Assembly: GCA_951230915.1 (NCBI GenBank)
Contig: OX579636.1
Location: forward strand, 25,355,567 to 25,419,566
Source: Antitrichia curtipendula
Lineage: Eukaryota; Streptophyta; Bryopsida; Hypnales; Leucodontaceae
Reading direction: 5' to 3'
DNA: 64,000 bases
A program made the translations under genes and the position numbers. Below, piece by piece: positions 48,201 through 60,216 of this stretch. The notes below the pieces were generated by a model. The model had not been told where the DNA came from. It worked only from the letters and a program-made list of their open reading frames with translations, and made no database searches. The stretch's first letter is position 1. Every line of letters starts with the position of its first letter.

Positions 48201-50556
48201 AGAGTCTCTTGCCATGATACCCGCAGCAGAGATAGCGTTGCGGTTGAACCTTCAGTGTGCAGAGGTATAACTAACTCTTTTCTTAACATTCATTTCAATT
48301 TTCTTTAAATTAGCTGCATCCAGATGCTTGAGGCATACCCTCTTGCCTGTATCATAACATCCAAAATCCAAGTCCATCATTTAAGATTCTATCAAATGAA
48401 AATTTTGGATGCTTGCTCTTCATTCATTACATACAAAAGAGCCAATGGGAGTTGCATGGAAGTAGAAGAATGCTCAATAAAATTCAAGCCAACCAAGTGG
48501 CTTGTACTACAGTAAGCTTGGACGAGTTCAGAGAGCCAACCAATCTTGGGCCAGTCATGTCAGACTTCTCAAAATAAAAGGTTCAGGCTTACAAGGGCTA
48601 TGTTATGTTGGTACACCTGCAGTAGAAATGATCTTAACATTTTTGAAGTTCTGTAATAAGCGGATAATTCAACTTTGGAACTGCGTTTGCATCGTTGTAA
48701 TCTACTGTTCATTATCGGCACTGTTGCAGGCTGCTGGTGACTGTGGTTTGGAGCCTGTGGCTTACGAATTTTTTACCCAGGCGTTTTTGCTGTACGAAGA
48801 AGAGATAACTGTAAGTGATTAAACGTAACTACATGTCTAACTCGTCTTGTTCTTTTTCCAGCTTCATGGGGATCATTGATGAACTTAGTGACTATTTTGC
48901 CGTTTCTTATGCTTGTTATCAGAGGAAGTAGAATGCTCTTTGTCAAATTCAAGCATTTCTCGAATTTCAGTAATTCTAGAAATGATATAGGTCAAAAGTT
49001 GGCAGCCAGCGGGACTGTCAATAGAGTCTCTGAACTCTGAAGTATTAATAAAGAAGTGTTTGGAAGCACTGAAATGACTTTGAAGCACCTGAAATCTTTT
49101 AAAAGAGAGCGGCGCGAAATAATGAATTTGACTGTAAAAATATGTATTGAAGTGATTTCTGACCAAAACATGTAAACTAAAATCTTGACCTATTATTATT
49201 TGATACTTGCCTTCGAGGATCAAAATGTTGTAGGCCTCGTTGTTCATGGTTTGGATTTCTTCCAACTCCTACCCATCATGACTTTATATTTCTGGTCGAC
49301 TCACAAAACTCCTCGTGGTGATTCTTCAGGATTCCAAAGCACAAGTCACTGCCCTCCAGTTCATCATTGGTAGTTTGCAAAGAACACGAGTTTTTGGTGT
49401 GGAGAATAGAGACACTTTGACCCACAAGGCGACGGGAGTAAGCTTCTATCTCAAATTAGTTGCAAAAAGCACATATTATTGTTCAACTTTCTGCTAGTAT
49501 CTAATTTACGTAGAACGGTAGCAGTTAATCTGTATCGTCTGTATCGTGAAAATAAGACGTGTTACAAGCAACAGTGGCTTGTCGGGACCCATCCTTTCTA
49601 AGGGTGAATTCCTTCAGTCTAGTAGAATTCAGATATGTGGTTATTAGACTAGTGACATTCTAGGATTATCAAGTAGGGTTTTTGATTTTTTCAGTCAATA
49701 AGAATTATAATGAGAAATATATGGACATATGACAATTGTGCATTCCTATTTGCGATTAGCTGCTTGTTTGGATACGTTATTAGCACAACGTAACGAGATT
49801 GATGGATTTGTGGCAGTACTCGGCTAAGCTTTTGAAGAAACCCGACCAATGTAGGGCAGTGGTCTCCTGCTCGCATCTTTTCTGGGTCGAGGGTGACCGT
49901 GGTGTCAGGGATGGGGAGAGGTAATCATTTTCTTTTTCAATTGGTTCTCTCAAATGTGATACCTCAGTGCACATCTATCCATGGACATAAGTGGCCAGAC
50001 GTGAATGCCTTCGAAGGTGAAGGGCCATGAAAACTTAAGCATTCAATCAACTTTAATTTGTTTTGTTTTGCTTTGTGCAGAGTGCTGCTGTGCTTGAAAC
50101 GCGCTTTGAGAATTGCTAATGCGTTCCAGCAAATGTCGAGTGCAACAAGGGGTACCAGTGGTCCAATGACTCTCTTTGTTGAGATTCTGAACACGTATGT
50201 TCTCTGAACCACACTTTGAGAGACTCTATCCTTTTTCCTGCAATAGCTTTAACTGTAATTTACCTTGATTTTGGATGATTTCCGAGGCTCATTCAGCGAG
50301 TTTTTTTGGCTTATGGGAGGCTCTAAATCTCGCTGCTTGTCACAGGTATCTTTACTACTTCGACAGACAACTACCCCAAATTACATCAACCGTGATTGAG
50401 GGTCTGGTGGAGCTGATTGTAACAGACCCGCAAAGCGAAGGTACAGAAGGACAGATAGATCCGTATTTGGCAAACACCTTGAGATACATCCAGTTCCAGA
50501 CACAAAAGGGTGATTTCATTGCCGAGAGGTATTCGGCAATTCAAATGCCGAGGTAA
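42215..50556 (+). CDS. VPS35: Vacuolar protein sorting-associated protein 35 (retromer core)
   Basis: The large scaffold of the retromer core complex (VPS35-VPS29-VPS26), which recycles cargo such as vacuolar sorting receptors from endosomes. Twenty-two exons give 804 residues: 42215-42325, 42763-42859, 42962-43085, 43214-43399, 43643-43730, 44413-44469, 44794-44883, 45135-45257, 45364-45438, 46048-46107, 46227-46343, 46532-46771, 46961-47041, 47184-47276, 47692-47781, 47902-47997, 48196-48264, 48730-48810, 49330-49437, 49817-49920, 50081-50194, 50346-50556. All junctions are GT-AG and frame-consistent. Family landmarks are [20 protein letters not shown] (N terminus), PRLYLL at 109-114 (the VPS26-binding motif), [45 protein letters not shown] and [15 protein letters not shown]. 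The length fits the usual ~790 residues. Most introns are phase 0. Intron 4 holds a perfect TIR element and intron 9 a dispersed repeat. The gene looks intact and functional. Confidence 0.97.
43474..43565. mobile_element. 92-bp MITE with perfect 15-bp inverted ends and TTAA
   Basis: TTAACCCTTAAACGT (43474-43488) is the exact reverse complement of ACGTTTAAGGGTTAA (43551-43565). It lies in intron 4 of VPS35, clear of both splice sites. If the outer TTAA is the target duplication, the inverted ends begin CCCTTAAACG. TTAA targets and CCC-type ends are known features of piggyBac elements; the assignment is inferred. Confidence 0.7.
45720..45850 (+). repeat. Dispersed repeat in VPS35 intron 9, related to 35400-35490
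   Basis: Shared words in order: 'aatttactga', 'tttcaag.agtt', 'caactcttaaa' or 'cagctcttaaa', and 'gagcctcctaccttat'. Non-coding in both places. Confidence 0.5.
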
Positions 50557-53500
50557 GGTAAGGTAATTACACCTAATTTCGCTTTCTAAAACTCTAGATT
50601 CTTGCCTAAAATGTAATCCCACTATTCTTATTTTCTAGGACCAGTTTTAGAAACACCTATTTTCAGCACTTTGAATATTCATAGTTTATTCATATGGTAT
50701 CAAAGAAATGCATTCTAAGAGAATCTAGAATCCCCTTTTGACTACCAACAAGACCCTGCAAAAAGTTTTCCAATATATTAATGGGAACCATGCTGAATTG
50801 CTTATTTGTGCGATTTTAGGTGTAGTTACCTCAAAGTCCTCACTTCTACTCATATTTTTATATGTTCTTGTTAGTGAATAAAGGAGGATAAACATTCCAA
50901 TTGAAAGAATGCATTTTTTGGATATCATATACAAAAAAGATGGAAGATCCAGGTTTTATTGCTAGATGTTCTAAAATTGCCTTCTTTGACTATAGGTATA
51001 CTGATCGAGGGAATGTACACCAGCTGAACATCTGATAAAGTGCTGCTTTTTGAGTCCTTTGGCGATTTGGGGCATCGTTTCCTTAATTATCTGGTGGCAC
51101 AAGTTGGCATTTAACAGAGTATGCCTTGGCAGCACATTGTGAACAAGCTCTGTAGACAATTTATGTTATTGACCACATTTTGGGACCATTTATATACCAC
51201 CTCATCTCTATGTACAGTATATTCCAAAGTAGACAATGGACTGTTAGTTTTGTTCTGTTTTTTAGAGTAAATTTGTGAATCATGTGGTGAAGTTTGAAAA
51301 CTGGTTATGAGAAGCTTGGATATTTTGGAGAACATATGTATCTAATCCTTGTCAGTTCAGATAATTTGGGAACAGTTACAGGCAGCTTGAGCAAAGTATT
51401 TTGCTGTCCAGATCATTTTAAAGTGAAACCAACTAAAGTCGTGTTTTCCCAATTATAAAGCAGTTGCCATGTCGTATAATTATGTATCCTTGGTTGCATT
51501 TAATCTAATCCCATTGAGGGATTATCTGTATTTCTAAATGGAGGTTTAGGTCCCACCTTCTTCAAATTAAAGAATTGAAGAGGATCAAATACAAATTTGC
51601 ACCACTTGAAATCTAAGTAAACATGTCTAAATGTCAATGTTTGAGATAGTCAAAATGTAGAAGACAGAGATATAGCTTTGAGGAATGAAGGGGACGAGAG
51701 GGTTTTTGTGAGATAGTCAAAATGTAGAAGGTAGAGATATAGCTTTGAGGAATGGAGGGGATGAGAGGATTTTTGTGAATTTGATGCAATTGCATATTAA
51801 AGTTAACTATTGAATTAGTGTTGCAAGACTTTAAAAGGATTCTTATAGATAGGGTATGCACAAGGAAATTTTAAGGGTTTACTAAGGAGGAAATGAACAA
51901 AGTTAATAATCTCATTTGAACCCATACCATCTCTTGAGTGGTAAATTATATTTGTTACCACCATGGTAAACTCTTTCAAATTCCTTGGGAAGCTCACTTT
52001 ATATCTTTAATTTAGTAAAAAAAACTTTGCTCTTGAAAGCTATCTATAATTGTTGTCAATTTATCTCAATTGATAAGGATTAGATATACAGCTTTAGCAA
52101 AATATCTAAACTTCTTATAAGCAATTTTCAAAGTTTACCACATTTACAAATTTATTTTATAAACTAACTAACTAACCATCTATATAGTCCGTATTGTAAT
52201 TGTCATCAAAGCAACAATTGAAACCACAATGCTCATTTAGGACTGAAGTCAAATTTACAAATACTAAAATAACAAGTTCTTTGAGTTTTTTTGTGTTTAT
52301 TGTTGGAGAAATTAATAAGTTTTAACATGGAAAATATTTGTTATACACTATTTTATTTTTTTAAATACAAAAGTAGACAAATTCTAAAATTTTACACTTT
52401 TAAAGAATAGGATGCTCAAGATTGTTGTGTGAAGAATATGAAATCCTTAGAATTCATATTACAGTAATCTTTCTATACTAAAATTGTAGACCAAGTACTA
52501 TTAGTGTAACCTTCAAAATTAATATGAGCTTTCATCCCTTGTTCCATAATGGAAAGGTAACCTAGTTTTTTTTCCCTTTATATGTAAATGGACGGATTTT
52601 GTTGTATGTTGTAATGGAGCAATTCAAATGAGTTGTGAACTATTAATACCATTGAACTTTAAAAATTCTATAAAGTGGCATTTAACTTGAAATTTGATGA
52701 AACTATTGCCATAGTATTCAAATGTAATCTTTTTGTTAAAATTATTTTTTAATTAAAAAAAACTCAAAATTTGAGGATGGGCAACTCAAAAAAGAGGTTC
52801 AACAGGCAAAAAATGGTCTATTGGGTCATTGAGAGTTAAGGGACATTCTATGTCCAGGCTTCCTCAAACTTCATCACATTTCTATACCAAAACTCAATAC
52901 AAACATTTCACTTTAAAGATAGCATCTTGAAAGCTCAAAATTTACCACTTTTGAACTTTTTCTACTAAGTTTCTCTTGGTGTGAGTTCAAAGAGTACATC
53001 AATTACTCCTTGATGTTTGTCAATTTTATTTCCATTTTTTAAAAAACTTTAGTACTATTTTGAACATTTTTTTAATTATTATGATTTTTGCAAATTTAAA
53101 ATAAAAAAATCATACTTAGGAATTTTGATTATATGCCTTAAATTATGAAAAATGAGATTAAATTATAGACATATATTATTACTTAGAAAAATATATAGAA
53201 AAAATTATCACAAAAATTACAATGGTAATAATTTTTGGAAAAATTCAAATGGAATAAAAAGTAGATTGTTTGAGCGATGTTTTTTTAGTTAAGCTTAAGG
53301 ACTCTTAAAAATCAAGAACTATGTGAAAATTTAGATTTCATCCTTTGAAATGTTTGTGGGACTTATGATGTTGTTTAAGAAATAACCTCCTAATTTCTAT
53401 GTAGTGCTTGGCGGCTTGGCCTTTAATAGTTGGATTGTTGAGCCATGTACCTTATACCTTCCACTAAAGTAGCTTCGCAAACATTGTCTAACCTAATGGT

Positions 53501-54658
53501 GGTTGCAAATTTTCCATCTCACCATACTAACCCTACTTTCGAGCCTGCTGAAGTTGAACACTGGAAAAGTCGGAAGCCCTAAGTTGTAAGTCCCTTGTGG
53601 ATTTTCATAGCATGTTGTACTAATAAATGTGACATTTTGAAAATTGTATTCCATTCGAAACATGTTGCACTATAAACCTAGAATTTCTAACCCATCTCCT
53701 TCTCCATCATGTCATTTCTTTCCTTGTTGGAATTGTGCTAAAATTTTGGAATTGTACAAGACAATACACAAGCCTTTGACATTTACTAAAAGCTAATCCA
53801 AAAAGTAGTGTAATCTATAAACTAAGTTGGCCTTATTTTACAACTACTTACACCAAAAAACAAATGTAAATTAACTTTTAATTTTTTTCCTCTACAAATG
53901 CATGCCCAAAGCTGAGCGATGGATTACACCGACACGAGAGGGAGTGAGGACGGCTCTGATTGATTATTGCCAAGGTCACAGCCAATTGCAATCACAGCTT
54001 TTCAGAATCCAAATGGATGGAGCTTGAATTTCGGTAAACTGGCGATATTCCTCAAACCAAAAAATTGTGACAAAAGGTATAATTAAGTTTGGGTTTCATG
54101 CCGCGCCAAAGAAATGGAATTTTGCCAATCTAAAGAAACTAATCCACCCCAAGGAGCCTACCTTGCGATGATGTCCGGGATAAGTATTTTTCTATTTAGA
54201 GATTAATTGCTTATTAAAATCTAGAACTTGCTCTGATTGCCACGAATTCCATCAATCGAAATTGCATGCCTCACAATGAGCTCAAAAGAGACACTTGTGT
54301 CTACGAGACTGAATAAATATTTCGGGGAGATTCAACTCAGTTCCTTTCTGATCCTTTCGGGGACATTATTGGCCAGAGTGATCGAGCATGGCTTACAATT
54401 CAATCCTTCCCGAATGATAATTAAGTTTATAACACTGGGAGTGCATGCATACACAAGGAACAAGTCAACAACTGAAGGTACTGATTTCAGTTCGTTCGGT
54501 CACATATCAGCTGAAACCGAACTAATTCAACTGTGCACTCGGGCGACATGTCGCCAGTACTACTAGCTAACGAAGGATTCTGCGGCCACTACGAACTCGA
54601 ACACAACAAGCGATCCATACACTGCTGCACATTGCGAGTGAGGTCGGCACTCGATCGA
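50557..54658. other. AT-rich intergenic DNA
   Basis: No gene recognised. The start is probably VPS35 3' UTR. A 67-bp direct repeat lies at 51643-51776. From 52300 to 53900 the DNA is especially AT-rich with scattered oligo-A and oligo-T. Confidence 0.55.
51643..51776 (+). repeat. 67-bp direct tandem repeat, two copies
   Basis: Copies start at 51643 and 51710, both with 'gagatagtcaaaatgtag', and differ at only a few positions. Confidence 0.8.
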
Positions 54659-54885
54659 TCATTCTAAAACGTCGATGAAGAACTTGTGGCCAGAAACGCA
54701 ATGACTGGCATCGCCGCTGATGAAGTACACCGTGTGGAGCTGGTAGTCACGCAGGGGGAACACCATGCTCGTCACCTCTCCGCCGGGATTCACCAACCAG
54801 GCCTTGATCGGGGCAAGCGTGTTGCAAGCTGTGAAGGCGGCGAAATCCACTTGCAGGACGCTGTCTGTGGCGATCCATCGAAACT
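54659..54885 (-). CDS. Phytocyanin-like 3' exon (partial)
   Basis: A 74-residue C-terminal part of a cupredoxin of the phytocyanin/early-nodulin-like family, normally secreted or membrane-anchored. It shows the cysteine in FTACNTLAPI and the ending VYFISGDASHCVSGHKFF, the counterpart of YFxCGxxxHCxxGMK. The disulfide cysteines and the histidine next to HC are kept. The copper-ligand Cys is Ser (FISG), and the axial Met/Gln position is His, so type-1 copper binding is unlikely. An in-frame TGA at 54887-54889 shows that the exon begins just after it, at an acceptor-like GAG. The N-terminal half (signal peptide, usual GW motif) was not found upstream to 56400, so the gene is either split by a long intron or truncated. 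Family call from short motifs only. Confidence 0.6.
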
Positions 54886-55028
54886 CTCACAGGAAGATTT
54901 CGTGATGTTAACCGGGAAATCTTACTGTGTCTGCATGCACAAACCACCACCCACCTCGCTCATGCAAAAGAGGGCATTAATTACAGATTTACAGTATCTA
55001 ACTCATTCGTGAACTCTCCCAACAGCTG

Positions 55029-55158
55029 TTTGTGTGTACCCAAACATAAAAGTGAAACAAGAATTAAGTAGGAATCAAGCTTCAACATCGCTTTTTGTGT
55101 GTACCCAAACATAGAAGTGAAACAAGAATTAAGAAGGAATCAAGCTTCAACATCGGGC
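55029..55158 (+). repeat. 65-bp direct tandem repeat, two copies
   Basis: 'tgtgtgtacccaaacata' starts at 55031 and again at 55096; the copies then run in parallel through 'gtgaaacaagaattaag' to 'cttcaacatcg'. Confidence 0.8.
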
Positions 55159-55479
55159 AAGCAACAAATGAACAGCCGAGAGAAGAGATAAACAATCAGA
55201 AAACGATCAACACACTACAACAATTAACAAGCAAGTGCAAGTAGTATATCAGCAGCAACTAGATCATTCCACAAGCGTTACAAGTAAGGTACTGTCCTAA
55301 TGCAAGCATCTAATTGTAGAAGCTTTTCTTAAAGCATAATTGATAAAAACCTTCATTTCCAGTTCTCCAAAACCTAAAAACGGAAAAGGATCAAGAGGAG
55401 CAGTGCTACGCTTAACGAGTCAGTGCAAACGTCAGTTTCGATCTACAACATGAACGCCAGCAAATTCGGAATTTGCTAA

Positions 55480-55823
55480 CTAATTGTTCTCTTGTTCGAT
55501 CTCCAATCGGGCCTCATCAAGCATCTCCAACTTTGCGGAAGAAGGACGTTGCACATGAAGAGCAGCCGTCGGTGTTCCTTCAGAGGCTCCTCGTTGTGGA
55601 TGAGCTCGGGGATGAGAGCCTTGTCGCAATCAGCAACCGATTCAACTCTTTGCCCTCTAAGGCGTGGAGCGCCGGCAAGGCTCTCTTCCCCTAGCTCATC
55701 CGAAACGTGATGGAGCCTCTGAAGAATCACCGAGCCTTGCTATTCATATGCAACGCCCTTCTTCTGGAAAATCTCAAGATGCTTGATGAGGCCCAATCAG
55801 AGACCAAACAAGAGAACAGTTAG
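55480..55823. repeat. Inverted pair of copies of an unknown coding 3' end
   Basis: Left arm about 55480-55627 (read on the minus strand) and right arm about 55672-55823 (read on the plus strand) are diverged reverse complements with a centre of about 45 bases. Both arms keep the same protein-like ending: right arm ENLKMLDEAQSETKQENS then TAG, left arm KLEMLDEARLEIEQENN then TAG. Each is broken upstream by a stop or frameshift. So two copies of one gene's 3' end were set head to head. I do not recognise the parent gene. A transcript through it would fold into a long imperfect hairpin. Confidence 0.65.
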
Positions 55824-58800
55824 TCCAATCAGCAACCGATCCAACTCTTGTTTTCTCCCGGCGCTCCTCACTGCTCGCACTAACTCCATCGCTGCAATGC
55901 CCTCGCTCGCTCAACTAGGGGTCACAAGCAAGTTTTGTTCAAGCAAGTTAGGGACAGCGAGCGCCTGCACAACCCTAGTAGCAAAACCTACTGAAATCGA
56001 AAACTACAACAATGAGAACAGCTAAATCATGAACAACAGAGTCTAATGATTTCCAACTCCAGAGCGGGATCGAGAGCCAATCAAACGAGCTAAACTTCAG
56101 AGATCGTCTCCCTCTTCCACCCACATACAGCACATCAGGTCACGAGACACTTACTGAAGCAAAACGAACGCCGCAGATCGACACCAAGTTCCGAAGCAAT
56201 AGCCCAAGTACACTGGCCTCACAAGAAAGCAGGAAATGAAGGTCGGTCGGTCACCTCAGATCGGGCCAGACGAAACTCCCAAGGGCGCGGCGAGCATGCA
56301 ACCTGTAATGGCCGGAGCTTGCCTACCAACTGAACAAGCCAGATCGATCAATTAAGGAACTTACAGACAAAGAAGACCATCGACAGATCGACAAGAGAGC
56401 GAGAAAATGATCTGCATGCTACGGCATCGGGCTGTGCTCTTATAGGAGCGCAACCAAGCAACTCTTACAGAATTACCGAAGCACTCTCGATCATCCATTG
56501 TCTCGAAAGTTTGGAAGAACGTTCGTCCTGCGAATCTTTTTTTCTGTCTTCTAGACTTTAGAACCAGTAATGAAACTCTTCTTAGGTCACTTAGTGACAA
56601 TGCAAGTTCATTTCCTGTGTCAACGTTGACCAATTAATTAAGCGAATTGAACAGAGTTAGTTCCAGTTTTTCCCATTTTGACGGCCGTGTATTAATCAAG
56701 TGACCGCTCTGGAATTGAATTACCTCCATTTCGAATGAATTCATGGTGCCATCGTGAGAATGTTACGAATTTTTCTTACCGATCGGTTCATGACGTGTAA
56801 GGACGAGAAATTAATGAAGTCTTGCTGTGAAGCCGAAGTGCTGAACACATGCACATAAACCATATTAATTATATTTATTAATGGAGGAGACTCGTAGGTA
56901 GTAAGTTGGAATTCAACACATTGCATGAGGCCTCAAACTCCAGGTGACTGTTCAATTAATTAATTTTAGAATCCTTGTCAACGGCGTATTGGCTTGAATG
57001 GGTCATTCATGCCCGGCCCCCACTAGCGTGATGCGCGCGATTGATCATGGATCACTGATGATTCCGGGTCAGCCCTGGCTTGCTCTGACTGCTTCAGAAT
57101 TGACAACGACTTTGAGGGCAATCTGCATGTTAGGAGCTAGTTCAGCTCCGGGACCCAGTTTAATTGCTGCAGACGATCGTGATCTAGCTAAAAAAGCAAT
57201 TCCGTTTCGCACGGCTGTCTCCATGATAGTGACCTTGATTCATTGCATTTGTGCATGCAATTGGCCTGCGCTGCCACTGTGGGTCATGGGGAGCAGCCAC
57301 CCACCTGCATTGCTGTTCCTGATGTGATCGAGTTCTGGCAGACCTGTCTCATTTTTTAATCTTCTTGCTTGATTCTTTGGGCTTGCCAGGATATTATCTA
57401 TGTATCCATGTTGCCTGGCGGGCTTCTGTCATGGAGTTTTACCCTTAGTTTGAATTGCACTCCTCCTGATCGAGGTAGAAATGCCCAATCATTTCATGTC
57501 TAGCTAGCTGCAGGACCATACGATTCATCCTGCAATTGCACGGATCAGAGCTATTTACTCTTTTTTCGTCCACATACATAGAATCAGCCAGCGAAGCTAC
57601 TACGGAATATATTGGAACTTTATTGAGGCAGTGACCGTAAATTCACTTTGATGTCGACGTACTTTACTATCGATCCATGGCCATAAACTAACATACATGT
57701 ATTTTCCACTAAACACATGCATTTCGATCGGATCGAAAGGCAATCTTCGGTCTACTAACATGCGTGGTCAGCTAGAATTAATGATCGTTGGATTATAATC
57801 AAATTCCCAGACTCCTGCTTCATTTCCACGAATGTTAACTAAGTTATGGCTCATGTATGTTGGCCAATGTTCAGTCCGTGACACTCTGTCACGTTGAACC
57901 CCATGTCCCCATCCCAAGTCTTACCTGAAGAATTTCACGTTAGTAAGTATGGGTGTTGCAAAAAAGCCTTGAGGAGGCAGTACTAACGTAATAGCGACTC
58001 GATCGACTAATTAACAGCTCTAAGCCGATCGAGACAAACAAATTTCTATACTCGAAATCCAAGAGTTATATATAATTGCAAAAACATCTGATCCAAAGCT
58101 GAATGATTATTTCAATCTTTCACTGGTACGTATGGATATAATTTTGCACGAGGCAAATATAAATAATGTGCGTATCGGACGCCTTCGAGCTTCATCGCAA
58201 GCATTTCCAATGATAACTGTGGCATCAATTGTTCGAGGCATTATTTAATAGAATTGTACGCTAAATCATCTTCGACTTGCAGCTGATTCAGGCACTGGTT
58301 CTTTTATTTGCCGTGGAGCCCCCGGTGAGTCTCGAGGTCTGAAAACATTCGAAATCGGTATGTGAAGGTACGTCCTCTTGCGGTCCCCTTTTTGTTTCAT
58401 GAAAACTCAATCATTCAAGTGATTAATACGAGCATTGGTCAAGGTTTCCATTTTCTGTGATTGAAAGTGGCGTGATTGGGTACCTACGTTTCACTTAGTT
58501 TCAATTGTTGATGGATTGCCATTGAATTGGTCAAACGAACGCTTACACACCGTGCTCAAATGGAATCACCCATGCGAAAAAACAGAAATTTGGTTGAAAG
58601 TTGATCATCAAGTGAAATGATTACTGCAAAGATTGCACACCATTTGTATTGTAAACTTGTGAATTTTTTTTATAGTTTCGATTTCATGAGCCCAAAAGTT
58701 CTAGATACAACCATGTTTATCAAACACCACTCTAAAATTGTCATTTCTAAATTGCAAAGAGCAAAACTTTGAAACATTTGTTTCTTTCACTATAGATTAG

Positions 58801-59001
58801 GATTTGCAAAGGTAAACAATGTTTGTCAAAGCCACAAATGATCACTCCCTCAAGCAACGTCTTACAAAACCAACCCCTTCAAGAATAAAATGTTACTTCA
58901 ATATTCTCAATGTTGTTATCTTATTTAAAGGCATTGTCCTATAATCTTTAGTCATGGTAGAGGGAGAGAGAAGATATAAAAACTGTATGAAGTTCTAAAC
59001 C

Positions 59002-59780
59002 TTAACCCCTAAAATTAAAGTAGTAAGGTCTTTCTTTTTTCATTTGTCAAATACCACTTATAATTGTCATTGTTATAATTCTATTGCATTGAGTCAAGAA
59101 AACAAAAAAGAAAATTTTTCAATAACAAATTGTCAAGATCTTATAAGTTATAATTAATTTATATAAAAATATGAGAAAATAAATTCATGAAATTTGACCA
59201 AATAGATTGGAAGATATTAGCATTTGAATTTTGAAGTGACAAAAACTCTTTTGCTTGCAAGGACATTGCCGCCTCACTAGAATATTAGGCTTTAAATTCT
59301 ACTAACTTCAATTTTTAGCATTATTGATTTGGACTTAGGTAAAAAAAACTTATACTAAAGAATTGAGTTGAAAGTTTTGAAAAAATAAATTAAAAAATAA
59401 AACTTTGTTTTCATCAGGACTTTAAAATTTTATTAATTAGAATTATAAATATGATTTAGAAATTGATAGAAAAAACTAGTTTTTTAATAGTTTTAAGATG
59501 AAATTAACATATGCTAATCCGATAGAGAGATAGTATGAGAAAGCAAATTAACCTTTCTAGAAAAAAAACTTGAATTGGTAAATTGAACTTAGAATAAAAG
59601 CCAATACACTATTTTTAACAAAAAAACTCTGCTACATGCCTACAAAGTAAAAGTTTTATAACTTTCTCTTTACTTGTCTAAGAGAAATAACTTAAAGATT
59701 TTCAAATAGAAAGAAATATATTCTATGAAAGTTACATCTGTAAAAAATCGATTTCAAATTTTTTCAATTTTTTATGTATC
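59002..59780 (+). repeat. Diverged relative of the TTAA-ended repeat family, right end not found
   Basis: TTAACCCCTAAAAT starts at 59002. The segment 'gattggaagatattagcattt' near 59210 corresponds to 9390-9420 and 3065-3090. No matching inverted right end was found. Confidence 0.35.
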
Positions 59781-60216
59781 TTGAAATGTCTAGATTTGAT
59801 TATTTTTAGATTTGATTGTATACTCGGGGGGGGGAGAGTGCCTTAAAAAAATAAGGATATGGGTGTGACCAACTACTATTTTATAGGGGGGTATTATTAT
59901 TGTTATTATTTTTTTGGACATGCTATAATTATATAATTTTCTACTTTGGGTTAATAAAGAAGGGGCTTGCATTACTTGTAATTCTAATTTTCTATGAATA
60001 AATGATATGGTAAATTAGATTGAAAAAAGAATTCTACTATAGTTTTTGGCTTACATCAAATGGGCTGGTTTGGTTTCAAAAAAATTCTCAAAATATATAA
60101 TGCAACATGGCCAATGACAATTCAAGTTACAACCAAATTTGCCGAAAGAAAGCTTTTATTGTAAAATGTTTTTCAAGTCAAGCTTCACCTAATATCTCAT
60201 AGAATCAAACCTAATC

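Larger units (their letters stand above)
54886..60216. other. Intergenic region with small repeats
   Basis: No intact gene recognised. It contains a 65-bp tandem repeat (55029-55158), the inverted pair at 55480-55823, and less AT-rich DNA to about 58500 with several open but unrecognised short frames (for example 56998-57327, plus). From 58600 on it is AT-rich, with a relative of the 2527/9228 repeat after 59002 and a poly-G run at about 59826. Confidence 0.45.

Noticed and set aside
56998..57327. Open frame of 109 codons
   Set aside because: No recognisable domain, no matching neighbouring exon and no clear start context; kept as unannotated.
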